From Lentilactobacillus curieae (GTDB lineage Bacteria; Bacillota; Bacilli; Lactobacillales; Lactobacillaceae), in the NCBI RefSeq assembly GCF_000785105.2, contig NZ_CP018906.1, forward strand, positions 1,798,001 through 1,862,000: DNA of 64,000 nucleotides, read 5' to 3'. Position numbers and translations under genes: made by a program. How positions within the stretch are numbered: position 1 is the first letter of the stretch; every line of letters starts with the position of its first letter. This document shows positions 25,511 to 35,560 of the stretch, one piece after another. Below the pieces are notes generated by a model. That model was not told the DNA's origin, did not search any database, and saw only the letters and a list, made by a program, of their open reading frames with translations.

Positions 25511-25539
25511 AATTTATCATAGTTACCCTGACATTGCAA
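25511..25539 (-). promoter_or_regulatory. Probable promoter of rpmB
   Basis: On the minus strand TTGCAA (25539-25534), 17-base spacer, TAAATT (25516-25511). Confidence 0.5.
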
Positions 25540-25618
25540 TACTTTTCTTTCAAGTGAATTTACTTGACAGTTAATTATTATAGATTGGCGGTTTACTTTG
25601 GTTTTTTGCTTGATTGTG

Positions 25619-25648
25619 GTAACATTAACTATCGTTAATGGTAGTTAC
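25619..25648 (+). promoter_or_regulatory. Nested dyad before the yloU-like gene
   Basis: ATTAAC-TATC-GTTAAT is flanked by GTAAC and GTTAC, making a two-step inverted repeat about 30 bases before the ribosome site. It could be an operator or an mRNA hairpin; there is no T-run, so it is not a terminator. Confidence 0.4.
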
Positions 25649-25676
25649 ACATTATTTTTCAAGGAGGCTGTAACTA

Positions 25677-26036
25677 ATGGCCGTAAAGATTAAGACAAAA
25701 TTTGGAACAGTTGATATTGATAACGATGTTATTGCCAACGTTGTTGGTGGTACTGCAACTGATAACTATGGAGTTGTCGGAATGGCAAGTCGCAATCAAT
25801 TTCGAGATAACGTCAACGACATTCTCAAAAAAGAAAACTTTTTTAAGGGTGTTGAGGTTAAACAAGTTGATAATCAAATTACCGTAGATGTTTATATCGT
25901 GGTAAGTTATGGTACCAAAATTTCTGAAGTTTCTAAAAGTGTTCAATCTAAGGTCAAGTATAACTTACAACATATGCTTGGCGTTACTGCAAATTCGGTC
26001 AACGTAATCGTTCAAGGGGTTCAAATTACAAACTAA
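25677..26036 (+). CDS. Asp23/Gls24 family protein (YloU-like)
   Basis: A 119-aa second Asp23-family protein, shorter than the one at 5437-5889 and without its acidic tail. The core includes IANVVGGTATDNYGVVGMAS and VDVYIVVSYGTKISEV. The ribosome site AAGGAGG is strong. It precedes fakA by 30 bases, the same yloU-yloV arrangement as in Bacillus, which suggests a link with fatty-acid kinase or membrane lipids. Confidence 0.9.
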   Translation: MAVKIKTKFGTVDIDNDVIANVVGGTATDNYGVVGMASRNQFRDNVNDILKKENFFKGVEVKQVDNQITVDVYIVVSYGTKISEVSKSVQSKVKYNLQHMLGVTANSVNVIVQGVQITN

Positions 26037-26066
26037 CGATCGATTTTGCTTAGGGAGGAAAAATAA

Positions 26067-27749
26067 TTGAAAGTCACCAAAATAACCAATACCGAATTTA
26101 CGGCAATGGTTTTAGCCGCATCAAATAAATTAAATAAAAATGCGGAATTCATTAACTCTTTAAACGTGTTTCCAGTTCCCGATGGTGATACTGGTACAAA
26201 TATGAATTTGTCACTTAAAAGTGGCTATAAATACGTTAATGAAGAAGTTAGTACCAGTGTTTCCAATTTAGCTAAAGCTCTGGCAAAGGGGTTGCTAATG
26301 GGGGCACGAGGAAATTCTGGCGTAATTCTTTCACAGATTTTTAGAGGGTTTTCAAAGTCCACTGAGGGTAAGAACGAGTTAAGTGCACAGGATTTAGCTG
26401 ATGGGTTTGTTGCTGCTACGGAAACTGCTTATAAGGCCGTTATGAAACCAACTGAAGGTACGGTACTGACAGTTGTTCGTTTGGCCGCTCAAGCAGGAAA
26501 AAAAGTTGCGGCAACTACTGATGATGTTGTTGCAGTTATGGATGCAATTTATGAAAATGCCAAAACTGCTCTTGCCAAAACACCTGATTTATTGCCAGTT
26601 TTAAAACAAGTTGGCGTAGTTGATTCTGGTGGTCAAGGACTCACATTCGTATTAGAAGCATTTGATGATGCTCTGAACGGTCGTACAGACGAAGATGATG
26701 GTGCATATCAACCAAACACTTCTGAAATGGATGAAATGATTGATGCTGCTCATCATCAAAGCGTTCAAAGTCAAATTGACCCCGATGATATCGTGTACGG
26801 TTACTGTACTGAAATCATGGTTAGAATTGGCCGTGGTAAAGAAGTTGATCAAAAGTTCGATTACCAAAAGTTCTATGATTACTTGGCAGAACTTGGAGAT
26901 TCACTACTCGTTGTTAACGATGATGAAATAGTTAAGGTCCATGTTCACACGGAGCACCCAGGAAAAGTTATGGCCTGGGGGCAAGAATTTGGTGATTTAG
27001 CAAAGGTTAAAGTTGATAACATGCGGATGCAACAAGAAACCATCATTGCTAATGATCAACCAAGTGACAAATCGACAGATACTGAGAAAGTTCCTGATAC
27101 TGCTGTAATTTCAATTGCAAGTGGTGCTGGACTATCTGAATTGTTCAAAAGTTTAGGAGTTACAAATATTCTTAATGGCGGGCAAACAATGAACCCAAGT
27201 ACTGAGGACATTGTTAAAGCTATTGCAGCTACTAAGGCTAAAAAAGCAATTGTTCTTCCAAACAACAAGAATATCTTCCTTGCTGCTGAACAGGCAGCCG
27301 AAGTTGCTGAGATTCCGGTTGAAATCGTTCATAGTAAGACAATTTCCCAAGGAATCACTTCAATGCTTGGTTTTAATCCAGATGCAACTCTGGAGGATAA
27401 CCAAAAGGAAATGGAAGACAACTTGGATACTGTTGTTTCTGGACAAGTAACCAATGCAATTCGTGATACAGAAATTGACAATGTTAAGATTAAAAAAGGT
27501 CAATTCATGGGAATCATTGATGGAGACATTGATTTAGTCAATGATGACCTTTTGACTACGGCTGTTGAAATGACCAAGAAAATGTTGGATGAAGATAGCG
27601 AGGCAATTACCATTATTTGGGGTGAAGGTGCAGATGAAGCCTTAGCCCAAAAGGTAGCTGACGAAATTGGAAACATCGACGAAGACCTAGAAGTTGAAGT
27701 CCATGAGGGAGACCAACCGGTTTACCCATTCTTAATTTCCGTTGAATAG
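26067..27749 (+). CDS. fakA: Fatty acid kinase catalytic subunit FakA (DAK2 domain, YloV)
   Basis: A 560-aa protein. The N-terminal DAK2 nucleotide-binding domain (about 1-200) has FPVPDGDTGTNMNLSL with its metal-binding Asp residues, and LLMGARGNSGVILSQIFRG. A middle domain and a C-terminal DegV-like segment follow. FakA with a FakB (DegV-family) lipid carrier phosphorylates exogenous fatty acids, feeding PlsX/PlsY. A damaged degV gene occurs at 61891-62763 in the same window. Start TTG, with GGGAGG upstream. Confidence 0.92.
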   Translation: MKVTKITNTEFTAMVLAASNKLNKNAEFINSLNVFPVPDGDTGTNMNLSLKSGYKYVNEEVSTSVSNLAKALAKGLLMGARGNSGVILSQIFRGFSKSTEGKNELSAQDLADGFVAATETAYKAVMKPTEGTVLTVVRLAAQAGKKVAATTDDVVAVMDAIYENAKTALAKTPDLLPVLKQVGVVDSGGQGLTFVLEAFDDALNGRTDEDDGAYQPNTSEMDEMIDAAHHQSVQSQIDPDDIVYGYCTEIMVRIGRGKEVDQKFDYQKFYDYLAELGDSLLVVNDDEIVKVHVHTEHPGKVMAWGQEFGDLAKVKVDNMRMQQETIIANDQPSDKSTDTEKVPDTAVISIASGAGLSELFKSLGVTNILNGGQTMNPSTEDIVKAIAATKAKKAIVLPNNKNIFLAAEQAAEVAEIPVEIVHSKTISQGITSMLGFNPDATLEDNQKEMEDNLDTVVSGQVTNAIRDTEIDNVKIKKGQFMGIIDGDIDLVNDDLLTTAVEMTKKMLDEDSEAITIIWGEGADEALAQKVADEIGNIDEDLEVEVHEGDQPVYPFLISVE

Positions 27750-27757
27750 TATTTACT

Positions 27758-27785
27758 AAGTTTGGCGTTTGCCAAACTTTTTATT
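27758..27785 (+). terminator. Terminator after fakA
   Basis: AAGTTTGGC (27758-27766) pairs with GCCAAACTT (27771-27779), 4-base loop, then T-rich. Confidence 0.8.
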
Positions 27786-27799
27786 TTGAATGAAAGTGG

Positions 27800-29836
27800 G
27801 TGAGTGATGTGGAACTGAATGATCCAGTTACCGTTTTGAGTGGAGTTGGTGAAAAAAAGAGCGTTACACTTAATAAGTTAGGAATTAACACAGTTAATGA
27901 TTTATTGACCTACTTTCCTTGGCGTTACGATGATTTATCGGTGAAGGATCCTCAAACTACTGAAAGTGGGCAGAAAGTTACTATCAGAGGGGTAGTTGCA
28001 ACTGAGCCAACAGTGAATTTTTTTGGCAGAAAGAAAAGTCGGCTTAGATTTTTATTGAAGGTTGACGGACAAACCTATCCAGTAACTTTTTTCAATCAGC
28101 CATGGTTAAAAAAACAATTGGAACTTAATCATGAGGTTTCAGTTTATGGAACGTTTGATGCCGCGAGACAGCAGATTAATGGCATGAAGTTAATTAAGCA
28201 AGAGCTAGGTTCGAGTTTTGATTCAATTTATCCAGCGACAAAAGAAGTTAAGCAAAATACAATCAAAAAATTAGTGAAAACGGCGTTTGATGAATACGAG
28301 TCAGTCATTCCTGAGGTATTACCTGAATCTTTAATTCAAAAATACAGGTTAGAATCATTCCATGATATGATCAAGAACGTTCATTTTCCCAAATCACCTA
28401 AGGATGCAGATAAGGCATTTAGAACGGCTAAGTTTATGGAATTTTTCTTTTTTTCGATGAGAATTCAGCAACTTAAAAAAATGCACCGACAAGAAAACGA
28501 TGCCAGTGTGGTCCAGTACGATGACCAATTATTGACTAAATTTAGCCAGAAACTACCCTTTTCACTCACTGACTCACAGCAAAAAGTAACCGACGAAATC
28601 CTTAAAGATTTAAATAGTCCATACCCAATGAACCGTCTGCTACAAGGAGATGTTGGTAGCGGGAAAACAGTCGTGGCAGCAATCTCCATGTTTGCAACTG
28701 TAACAAGTGGTAAACAAGCGGTAATTATGGCGCCGACAGAAATTTTGGCTGAGCAACACGCTGAAAATCTAGCAAATATGTTCAGTGATTTCGATGTGAA
28801 TATTGCACTACTTACTGGAGCAACTAGTGCCCAGGCTCGAAGGGCAATGTTGCCAAATATTGAGAATGGTGAAATAAATATAATCGTGGGGACTCACGCA
28901 CTTTTTCAAGACTCAGTACATTATCATGATTTAGGACTAGCAGTTATTGACGAACAACACCGGTTTGGCGTTAATCAACGACAAGCGATGCGCGAAAAAG
29001 GCGAGGGTACTAATGTTTTAGCAATGACGGCGACGCCAATTCCAAGAACGTTAGCAATTACTATGTATGGGGACATGGACGTATCAATCATCAATCAGAT
29101 GCCAAATGGTCGCAAACCAGTCAAAACTACATGGATTTCTGCCACTAAGACTAAAAGTGCCTTAGCGTTCTTAAAGAAGCAATTATTGGCGGGAAAACAA
29201 GCTTACGTTGTTACCCCTTTGATTGAAGAGTCTGAAGCTGTTGATATGAAAAACGCTGTGGCTATTTATGAAAGGTTTCAAGCGATTTTCGAACCTGAAT
29301 TTAAGGTTGGATTGTTGCATGGACGAATGACTAACGATGAAAAAAACACCGCAATGACCGACTTTGCAAGTAACAAATTCTCTGTTTTAGTTGCGACAAC
29401 GGTGATTGAAGTTGGGGTTGATGTTAAGAATGCAAATGTGATGCTGATTTTTGATGCTGATCACTTTGGTCTCTCACAATTACACCAACTTCGGGGACGG
29501 GTTGGCCGTTCCAGCGAACAGGCATACTGTGTTTTAATTGCCGACCCAAAAACTGAGAATGGTAGAAAACGAATGGAAATTGTTGCTGAAAGTTCGGATG
29601 GTTTTTATTTGTCACAAAAAGATTTGGAGTTGCGGGGTCAAGGTGATATAACTGGTAAGCAACAATCTGGTGTGCCAGACTTTAAAGTTGCCGATCCTGT
29701 TGAGGATTTAAACATTCTGAACGTTGCCAATCAAGAAGCTCAGAGAATTACTTCCGAAAGTGATTGGAAAAGAAAACCAGAAAATGTACAATTAGCTAAG
29801 TATTTAAAAATGAATCAACATATTTTTACCGATTGA
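27800..29836 (+). CDS. recG: ATP-dependent DNA helicase RecG
   Basis: A 678-aa branch-migration helicase. It has an N-terminal wedge/OB region, Walker A QGDVGSGKTVVAAI, DEQHRFG, TATPIPRTLAI, the C-terminal RGRVGRS and DLELRGQGDITGKQQSG. GTG 27800 is used here. GTG 27809 is equally possible and has the better spaced GGTGA; the difference is three residues (MSDV). Ends 14 bases before plsX. Confidence 0.95.
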   Translation: MSDVELNDPVTVLSGVGEKKSVTLNKLGINTVNDLLTYFPWRYDDLSVKDPQTTESGQKVTIRGVVATEPTVNFFGRKKSRLRFLLKVDGQTYPVTFFNQPWLKKQLELNHEVSVYGTFDAARQQINGMKLIKQELGSSFDSIYPATKEVKQNTIKKLVKTAFDEYESVIPEVLPESLIQKYRLESFHDMIKNVHFPKSPKDADKAFRTAKFMEFFFFSMRIQQLKKMHRQENDASVVQYDDQLLTKFSQKLPFSLTDSQQKVTDEILKDLNSPYPMNRLLQGDVGSGKTVVAAISMFATVTSGKQAVIMAPTEILAEQHAENLANMFSDFDVNIALLTGATSAQARRAMLPNIENGEINIIVGTHALFQDSVHYHDLGLAVIDEQHRFGVNQRQAMREKGEGTNVLAMTATPIPRTLAITMYGDMDVSIINQMPNGRKPVKTTWISATKTKSALAFLKKQLLAGKQAYVVTPLIEESEAVDMKNAVAIYERFQAIFEPEFKVGLLHGRMTNDEKNTAMTDFASNKFSVLVATTVIEVGVDVKNANVMLIFDADHFGLSQLHQLRGRVGRSSEQAYCVLIADPKTENGRKRMEIVAESSDGFYLSQKDLELRGQGDITGKQQSGVPDFKVADPVEDLNILNVANQEAQRITSESDWKRKPENVQLAKYLKMNQHIFTD

Positions 29837-29850
29837 AAGGATTAATAAAA

Positions 29851-30897
29851 ATGAGAATTGCAATTGATGCTATGGGTGGAGACCACGCTCCTAAGGAAAT
29901 TATCGAAGGAGTGGAGTTAAGCCGTGATGAAAATCCAGATGTCATCTATGACTTATTTGGGTTAACTGATGAAATCAAAAAGTATCTTAAAAATGATCAA
30001 AACATTGAAATTACACAAGCTGATGAAGTTATCGAGATGGGTGAAGAGCCAGTTAGAGCTATCCGAAAGAAAAAGCAATCAAGCTTGGTGTTAGCTGCAC
30101 AATCCGTTAAAGATGGTAAAAACGATGCATTCTTCTCCGCTGGAAATACTGGAGCAATTCTTGCTGCCGGTTTGTTTGTGGTTGGAAGAATTAAGGAAAT
30201 TGACCGCCCGGCATTAACCACTACCTTACCTATAGTGACTCCCAAAGAGGGCATGTCTGATAAGTTTGTAATGCTTGATGTTGGTGCGAATGCTGATTCT
30301 AAAGCTCTAAACTTGTACCAATTTGCTTTTATGGGTAAGTATTACGCAACCAATGTGTTGAAAATTGACAACCCAAGAATTGGTCTACTAAACAACGGAA
30401 CAGAAGCCGATAAGGGTGACATGTTGCACAAAGAAGTTCACGAATTACTGGCCGCCAATAAGGATATTAACTTTATTGGGAACGTTGAAGCTAGGGAGTT
30501 ATTGAACGGTGCAGCAGATGTGGTTGTTACTGATGGCTTTACAGGAAACGCAGCTCTTAAAGGAATCGAAGGAACTGCCTTGAGTACACTTAACTTGATT
30601 AAGAGTAGCATCATGGATGGTGGCATGAAGTCTAAGATGGGTGCCTTAATGTTAAAGGATGTATTTAAGTCAATTGCCAGCAAGATGGATTATTCAAAAT
30701 ATGGCGGTGCAATGTTCCTTGGACTAAAAGCTCCAGTGATCAAAGCTCACGGTGCAAGTAAACAGGAAACCGTTAAAAATACCCTTGCCCAAATTAAGAC
30801 CATCATTGATTCAAAGATGATTACTGAAATGGTTGACTATGTTGATAGTCATAAAGCCGAATTGGATGCCATTAAAGAGAGTGTAAAAAAAGGTTAA
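29851..30897 (+). CDS. plsX: Phosphate acyltransferase PlsX
   Basis: Makes acyl-phosphate from acyl-ACP, the substrate of PlsY (encoded at 45623-46258). The 348-aa protein has MRIAIDAMGGDHAPKEI at the start, EPVRAIRKKKQSSL, FFSAGNTGAILAAG, and VVTDGFTGNAALKGIEG. ATG 29851 gives the family N-terminus; the in-frame TTG at 29833 overlaps recG. Followed by acpP. Confidence 0.96.
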   Translation: MRIAIDAMGGDHAPKEIIEGVELSRDENPDVIYDLFGLTDEIKKYLKNDQNIEITQADEVIEMGEEPVRAIRKKKQSSLVLAAQSVKDGKNDAFFSAGNTGAILAAGLFVVGRIKEIDRPALTTTLPIVTPKEGMSDKFVMLDVGANADSKALNLYQFAFMGKYYATNVLKIDNPRIGLLNNGTEADKGDMLHKEVHELLAANKDINFIGNVEARELLNGAADVVVTDGFTGNAALKGIEGTALSTLNLIKSSIMDGGMKSKMGALMLKDVFKSIASKMDYSKYGGAMFLGLKAPVIKAHGASKQETVKNTLAQIKTIIDSKMITEMVDYVDSHKAELDAIKESVKKG

Positions 30898-30905
30898 TTA
30901 TTTGC

Positions 30906-30911
30906 TATAAT
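30906..30911 (+). promoter_or_regulatory. Possible extended -10 promoter for acpP
   Basis: TTTGC followed by a perfect TATAAT, giving a TGC extended -10, 40 bases before the acpP start. No convincing -35 box. Confidence 0.45.
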
Positions 30912-30950
30912 AGCTGAAGTACTTAAATTAAAAATAAATGGGTGTTTTAA

Positions 30951-31190
30951 ATGACTAAAGAAGAAGCTTTTAACAAAATCGCCGACATGGTTGCTGATCA
31001 ATTTAATATTGATCGTTCAAAAATTACGGGTGATTTAAACTTTAAGAACGACTTAGATGCCGATTCAATTGATTTCGTTGAATTTGTCTTGGATTTAGAG
31101 GATGTATTTAACTCGGAGATTTCAGATGAAGACGCTGAGAAACTTAACACCATTAATGAAGCCGTTGACTTTGTTATGAAAAATCAATAG
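30951..31190 (+). CDS. acpP: Acyl carrier protein
   Basis: A 79-aa ACP. The phosphopantetheine Ser is in DADSIDFVEFVLDLED (residues about 36-51); the family DSLD motif reads DSID. Highly acidic, four-helix bundle. It lies between plsX and rnc as in other Firmicutes but without fabD and fabG, so this locus supplies phospholipid synthesis and may not be the main fatty-acid synthase ACP. Confidence 0.95.
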   Translation: MTKEEAFNKIADMVADQFNIDRSKITGDLNFKNDLDADSIDFVEFVLDLEDVFNSEISDEDAEKLNTINEAVDFVMKNQ

Positions 31191-31208
31191 GTTGCTAATT
31201 TAGCGACA

Positions 31209-31248
31209 GAAACTAATTAATTCCCGAGTAGATTAGTTTCACTTTTTT
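31209..31248 (+). terminator. Terminator after acpP
   Basis: GAAACTAAT (31209-31217) pairs with ATTAGTTTC (31232-31240), followed by CACTTTTTT. Confidence 0.8.
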
Positions 31249-31274
31249 GTTTTAAATATTTTTGGAGGAAATAA

Positions 31275-31985
31275 ATGATAAAAGGCTTAGACGAAATGCT
31301 TAATCGTGATTTTAACATTACGATTAACAACACTGATCTTTTAGACGAGGCGTTTACGCAAGCGTCTTACGTTAACGAACATAAAGATCAAAACCTGAAA
31401 TTTTATGAACGAATTGAATTTCTAGGAGACGCGGTTTTACAATTAGTTGTCTCGGAGTACATTTTCAAGCGTTATGAAAGATTGCCACAAGGTCGACTAA
31501 CTAGATTAAGGGCTGCCATGGTTAACGAAAAAAGTTTCAGTACTTTTGCCAGGGAATGTCACTTTAATGAGTACATTCGGCTCGGAAAAGGTGAGGAACG
31601 CGCTAACGCTAGAAATCGAGACTCACTACTTTGTGATATCTTTGAGTCTTTTGTTGGGGCTCTTTATCTTGATCAAGGTAAAGCTGCGGTTGAGAAGTTT
31701 TGTCACCAAGTGATTTTTCCAAAATTAGATTCGGGAATGTTTGATGAATTCTTCGACCATAAGACTGAGCTACAAGAAGTTGCCCAGGAAGATGGTCCTG
31801 TAGACATCGATTATGATCTAGTTGAGGAATTTGGCCCTGCCAATGACAGAATGTTTAGGGTCAAGGTGTCTATCGAAGATAAGGAGTTTGGAATCGGCGA
31901 AGGCCATTCTAAAAAGGAAGCTGAACAAAAGGCAGCTCAGCAAGCTCTAAAGCATTTTGACACCACCAACATGAATTTACTTTAG
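31275..31985 (+). CDS. rnc: Ribonuclease III
   Basis: A 236-aa double-strand-specific RNase processing rRNA precursors and mRNAs. The signature is YERIEFLGDAVLQLVV with catalytic Glu and Asp; the second metal site is in DSLLCDIFESFVGALYLD. The dsRNA-binding domain is C-terminal (about 155-230; GEGHSKKEAEQKAAQQAL). Conserved rnc-smc-ftsY order. Confidence 0.96.
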   Translation: MIKGLDEMLNRDFNITINNTDLLDEAFTQASYVNEHKDQNLKFYERIEFLGDAVLQLVVSEYIFKRYERLPQGRLTRLRAAMVNEKSFSTFARECHFNEYIRLGKGEERANARNRDSLLCDIFESFVGALYLDQGKAAVEKFCHQVIFPKLDSGMFDEFFDHKTELQEVAQEDGPVDIDYDLVEEFGPANDRMFRVKVSIEDKEFGIGEGHSKKEAEQKAAQQALKHFDTTNMNLL

Positions 31986-32005
31986 ATAGGGGATTTGATG
32001 TTTCC

Positions 32006-35000
32006 GTGCAACTGAAATCGATTGAAATCGTGGGGTTCAAGTCCTTCGCGGAAAAAACTAAAATAGATTTTCCTGATGGAATGACGGGAATAGTAGGCCC
32101 AAACGGAAGCGGTAAGAGTAATATTGCTGAGTCAATTAGGTGGGTGCTAGGTGAACAATCAGCTAAAACTCTACGGGGGTCAAAAATGTTTGATGTGATT
32201 TTTTCAGGTTCTGCGAACCGAAAATCACAAAGTATGGCGGCAGTTACCTTGACTTTAGATAATAGTGACGGGTATGTTAAAACTCCGTTTTCGGAGATTA
32301 AAGTTGCTAGGAAGCTGTTTAGAAATGGCGATAGTGCTTATTTCATTAATGAAAAAGAGTGTCGGCTAAAGGATATTGTTAATATGTTTATGGACTCTGG
32401 CATTGGCCAGGGTTCTTTGTCGATTATTTCCCAAGGAAATGTTGAAGCAATTTTTAATAGCAAACCTGAGGATCGGCGGTCAATTGTTGAAAACGTTGCG
32501 GGTGTCTATAAATATAAGCAACAGAAATTGTCTGCTCAACATGAGTTAGATACCACCAGTGAGAACCTTGATCGTGTTAACGACATTATCCACGAGTTAC
32601 AACAACGTATGAACCCACTTGAAGAACAGTCAAGTTTGGCAAAAGATTATTTAGACCAGAAAAAACAACTTGATGCATTGGAAAAGTCTAAGCTAATGAT
32701 TGATGCCAATCGTTTGGAGACTGAAATCGAAGGACTAAAGGCGAAAGCAAAAAATCTGGATGATGCCAAAAACAATCTTACTGAACAGTTACGGGGACAA
32801 ACCCAACATAAGATTGATCTTCAAGCACGGTTGGAAAGTAACAACAGTGAAGCTGAAAAGTTACAGAATCGTTTGCTTGAACTATCAAAACAAATTGAAC
32901 GGCTAAAAAGTGAACAACAGCTTTCTAGTCAGAAACAAAATTTTAATAGTGAAAATATAAAGCGGATTTCTGACCAAATTGAAGCCGCCGAGGCTGAAAA
33001 ACAGAGCCAAAGTCAAAAATTTGAACAGCTGGTTGTTGACCAAAATGATATTAAACAACAATTGTTGTCATCCCAATCGAAGATTGACGATTTGAATGCA
33101 AAACTTCCAAATAAAAGTTCAGACGAACTTGATAAGGAAATTCAGGCCACTAGAGACAAGTACGTTGAATTACTACAGTCCAAGACTGAGTTGAAAAATC
33201 GAATCAATTTGCAGACTAGGGACAGTCAACAGCTTGATGAACAATTAAAATCACAATCCACCAGAATAAGTGATTTATCCAAGCAAATTGACGAACGTCA
33301 ATCGGCAATAAACAAGGATCAACAGGCACTAAATGAATTGAAAGTTCAGTTGGACGAACGGACTGAACAATTGAAAGTCTTAGGCACCAGTTATCAAGAA
33401 GTCAAAGAACAGACGGATCGGGCAAATCAATCGTGGTTAGCAGCATTGAGAGTTGCAGAGGAAGCAAAGGCTAAATTGCAATCTCTTAAAAATCTTCACG
33501 ATTCTTATCGAGGCTTCTATTTTGGTGTATCTAATTTATTAAAACATCGGGACGATTTTGAAGGTATCTACGGTACAGTTTCAGAATTTGTTAAAATTGA
33601 TACTGAGTATATAAAGGCAATCGATGTTGCAATGGGAGGCCAGTCCCAAAACGTGATTGTTGAAAATAACTCAGTTGCATCTAAAGCAATTCATTTTTTA
33701 ACAAAGAACCGACTGGGTCGGGTAACTTTACTACCTTTAGATACGATTAAGGGTAGGTACATAGCTGACGCGACACTTAATAAAGTAAAACAAGCAGATG
33801 GTTTTATTGGTGTTGCTAGCGATTTGATTGCTGTCGATAATAAATTTCTGCAAGTAATTAAATTCATTTTAGGAACCACCATCGTTGCGAGAGACTTAGA
33901 TTCAGCTATCAAAATAAGTGCCATGATCAGTCACCGAAACCGGGTGGTCACATTGGATGGTCAAGTAGTTAATCCTGGTGGCTCACTTACTGGTGGGGCA
34001 TCTAAGAAAACTAGTCAAAGTGTTTTGGTTCAGCAAACTGAATTAGAAGAACTTGAGAAGACCGTTGCCCAAATGAATCAGAAATTAGAGTCTAAAGAAA
34101 AAGAATTAGCAGATCTAAAGGCAAGAAACGCCGAGCAGCTCGATCAAGGCAACAAATTGAAGGACGCGCAACAGTCTTTAAAGCAAAAATTTGATATTAA
34201 AAGTGAGCTGATTGACCAGAGTCAAGAGAGTCTAGATCATCTGACCAGACAGTTAAAGACGCTTAAGCTCGCATATAACAATGCAATTAAGGGAAATGTG
34301 AGTGATGAAGCTAATGGGTTATCAGACCAGCTTGTCGAGATAGAGAATTCTTTAGCTTCAGCAGAAACTAAAGTGGCTGATTTAACTGAAGAGTTAAAAA
34401 ATGCTAAGGCAGCTGAAGCTTCATTTAGAACCGAACAACAAAGTTTGCACGAACAGCAAGTTGTTTTGCAACAAAGACAAAAACAGATCAACAAGGAAGT
34501 TAGCCTAGTTAAAGATAGCCTGAATGAGTCGAAAAATCAGATTATTGAGTACACTAAGCAACAAGCTAAATTAAAATCTGAGTCTGCAAACCAAGTTTCA
34601 AAGGCTGATTTGGTCAAACAATTAAGCCAGTCGCAGTTAGAAGAGCAGCAGGCAAACACAGACTTAGAGAAGTTAAAGGCGCAGATTGCTGACAGCAACC
34701 AAGCACTTGCGAGTTTGAATGATGATATTGCTGAAAATCAGATTAATTTAACAAATGTTAATAATGAAATTAAGGCAAATTCTGATAGAAACAGCCAAGA
34801 TACACAAAGACTTGAAAAGTTGAAAGCTGATTTACTTGATAAATATGGTGTTGAAACCCAGTCAATTGAGGACTTTAATAATCAAGAAATAAATATTTCG
34901 GAGTTGATTAGTCGGATTAAGATGCTGCAAAGGGGAATTGCTGAGATAGGTCCAGTTAACGTTTCTGCAATTCAGGAATTTAACGACGTATCTGAACGTT

Positions 35001-35560
35001 ATAAATTTTTGAATGAACAACGTGATGATTTAGTTGCCGCAGAAAATAAGCTTCAAAGAACCATGAAGTCGATGGATGATACAATTTCAACTAAATTTGC
35101 AGAGTCCTTTGCAGAAATTTCAAAGAACTTTTCAAAGGTCTTTGTTGATATGTTTGGTGGTGGTGAAGCCAAATTAGTTTTGGTTGATCCAGATGACATG
35201 CTGAATACAGGAATTGAAATTATGGTTCAGCCACCTGGAAAGACTTATAGAAATTTGAGTTTACTTTCCGGTGGTGAAAAGGCATTAACAGCAATCACTT
35301 TGTTATTTGCCGTTATCAAGGTTCGGCCAGTTCCTTTCTGTATTTTGGATGAGGCTGAGGCAGCCCTTGATCCTTTTAATGCTGATCGATTTGCTCAGTA
35401 TTTAAAACGCTATGGCTCCGATACCCAATTCATTGTAATTACCCACCGAAAGGAAACGATGATTTATGCAGATCAGCTGTATGGAGTCACTATGCAGGAA
35501 TCTGGTGTTTCTAAGGTAGTTACGGTTAACTTAGATAATGTTCAGGAAGAGGTACAATAA
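32006..35560 (+). CDS. smc: Chromosome partition/condensation protein SMC
   Basis: An 1184-aa condensin ATPase. It has Walker A GIVGPNGSGKSNIAESI (30-46), coiled coil (about 170-500), hinge (about 510-665; GGQSQNVIVENNS, GRVTLLPLD), coiled coil (670-1010), then the signature LSLLSGGEKALTAIT and Walker B ILDEAEAALDPFN. GTG start after AGGGGA; the ATG 8 bases earlier is out of frame. Its stop codon overlaps the ftsY start. Confidence 0.97.
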   Translation: MQLKSIEIVGFKSFAEKTKIDFPDGMTGIVGPNGSGKSNIAESIRWVLGEQSAKTLRGSKMFDVIFSGSANRKSQSMAAVTLTLDNSDGYVKTPFSEIKVARKLFRNGDSAYFINEKECRLKDIVNMFMDSGIGQGSLSIISQGNVEAIFNSKPEDRRSIVENVAGVYKYKQQKLSAQHELDTTSENLDRVNDIIHELQQRMNPLEEQSSLAKDYLDQKKQLDALEKSKLMIDANRLETEIEGLKAKAKNLDDAKNNLTEQLRGQTQHKIDLQARLESNNSEAEKLQNRLLELSKQIERLKSEQQLSSQKQNFNSENIKRISDQIEAAEAEKQSQSQKFEQLVVDQNDIKQQLLSSQSKIDDLNAKLPNKSSDELDKEIQATRDKYVELLQSKTELKNRINLQTRDSQQLDEQLKSQSTRISDLSKQIDERQSAINKDQQALNELKVQLDERTEQLKVLGTSYQEVKEQTDRANQSWLAALRVAEEAKAKLQSLKNLHDSYRGFYFGVSNLLKHRDDFEGIYGTVSEFVKIDTEYIKAIDVAMGGQSQNVIVENNSVASKAIHFLTKNRLGRVTLLPLDTIKGRYIADATLNKVKQADGFIGVASDLIAVDNKFLQVIKFILGTTIVARDLDSAIKISAMISHRNRVVTLDGQVVNPGGSLTGGASKKTSQSVLVQQTELEELEKTVAQMNQKLESKEKELADLKARNAEQLDQGNKLKDAQQSLKQKFDIKSELIDQSQESLDHLTRQLKTLKLAYNNAIKGNVSDEANGLSDQLVEIENSLASAETKVADLTEELKNAKAAEASFRTEQQSLHEQQVVLQQRQKQINKEVSLVKDSLNESKNQIIEYTKQQAKLKSESANQVSKADLVKQLSQSQLEEQQANTDLEKLKAQIADSNQALASLNDDIAENQINLTNVNNEIKANSDRNSQDTQRLEKLKADLLDKYGVETQSIEDFNNQEINISELISRIKMLQRGIAEIGPVNVSAIQEFNDVSERYKFLNEQRDDLVAAENKLQRTMKSMDDTISTKFAESFAEISKNFSKVFVDMFGGGEAKLVLVDPDDMLNTGIEIMVQPPGKTYRNLSLLSGGEKALTAITLLFAVIKVRPVPFCILDEAEAALDPFNADRFAQYLKRYGSDTQFIVITHRKETMIYADQLYGVTMQESGVSKVVTVNLDNVQEEVQ

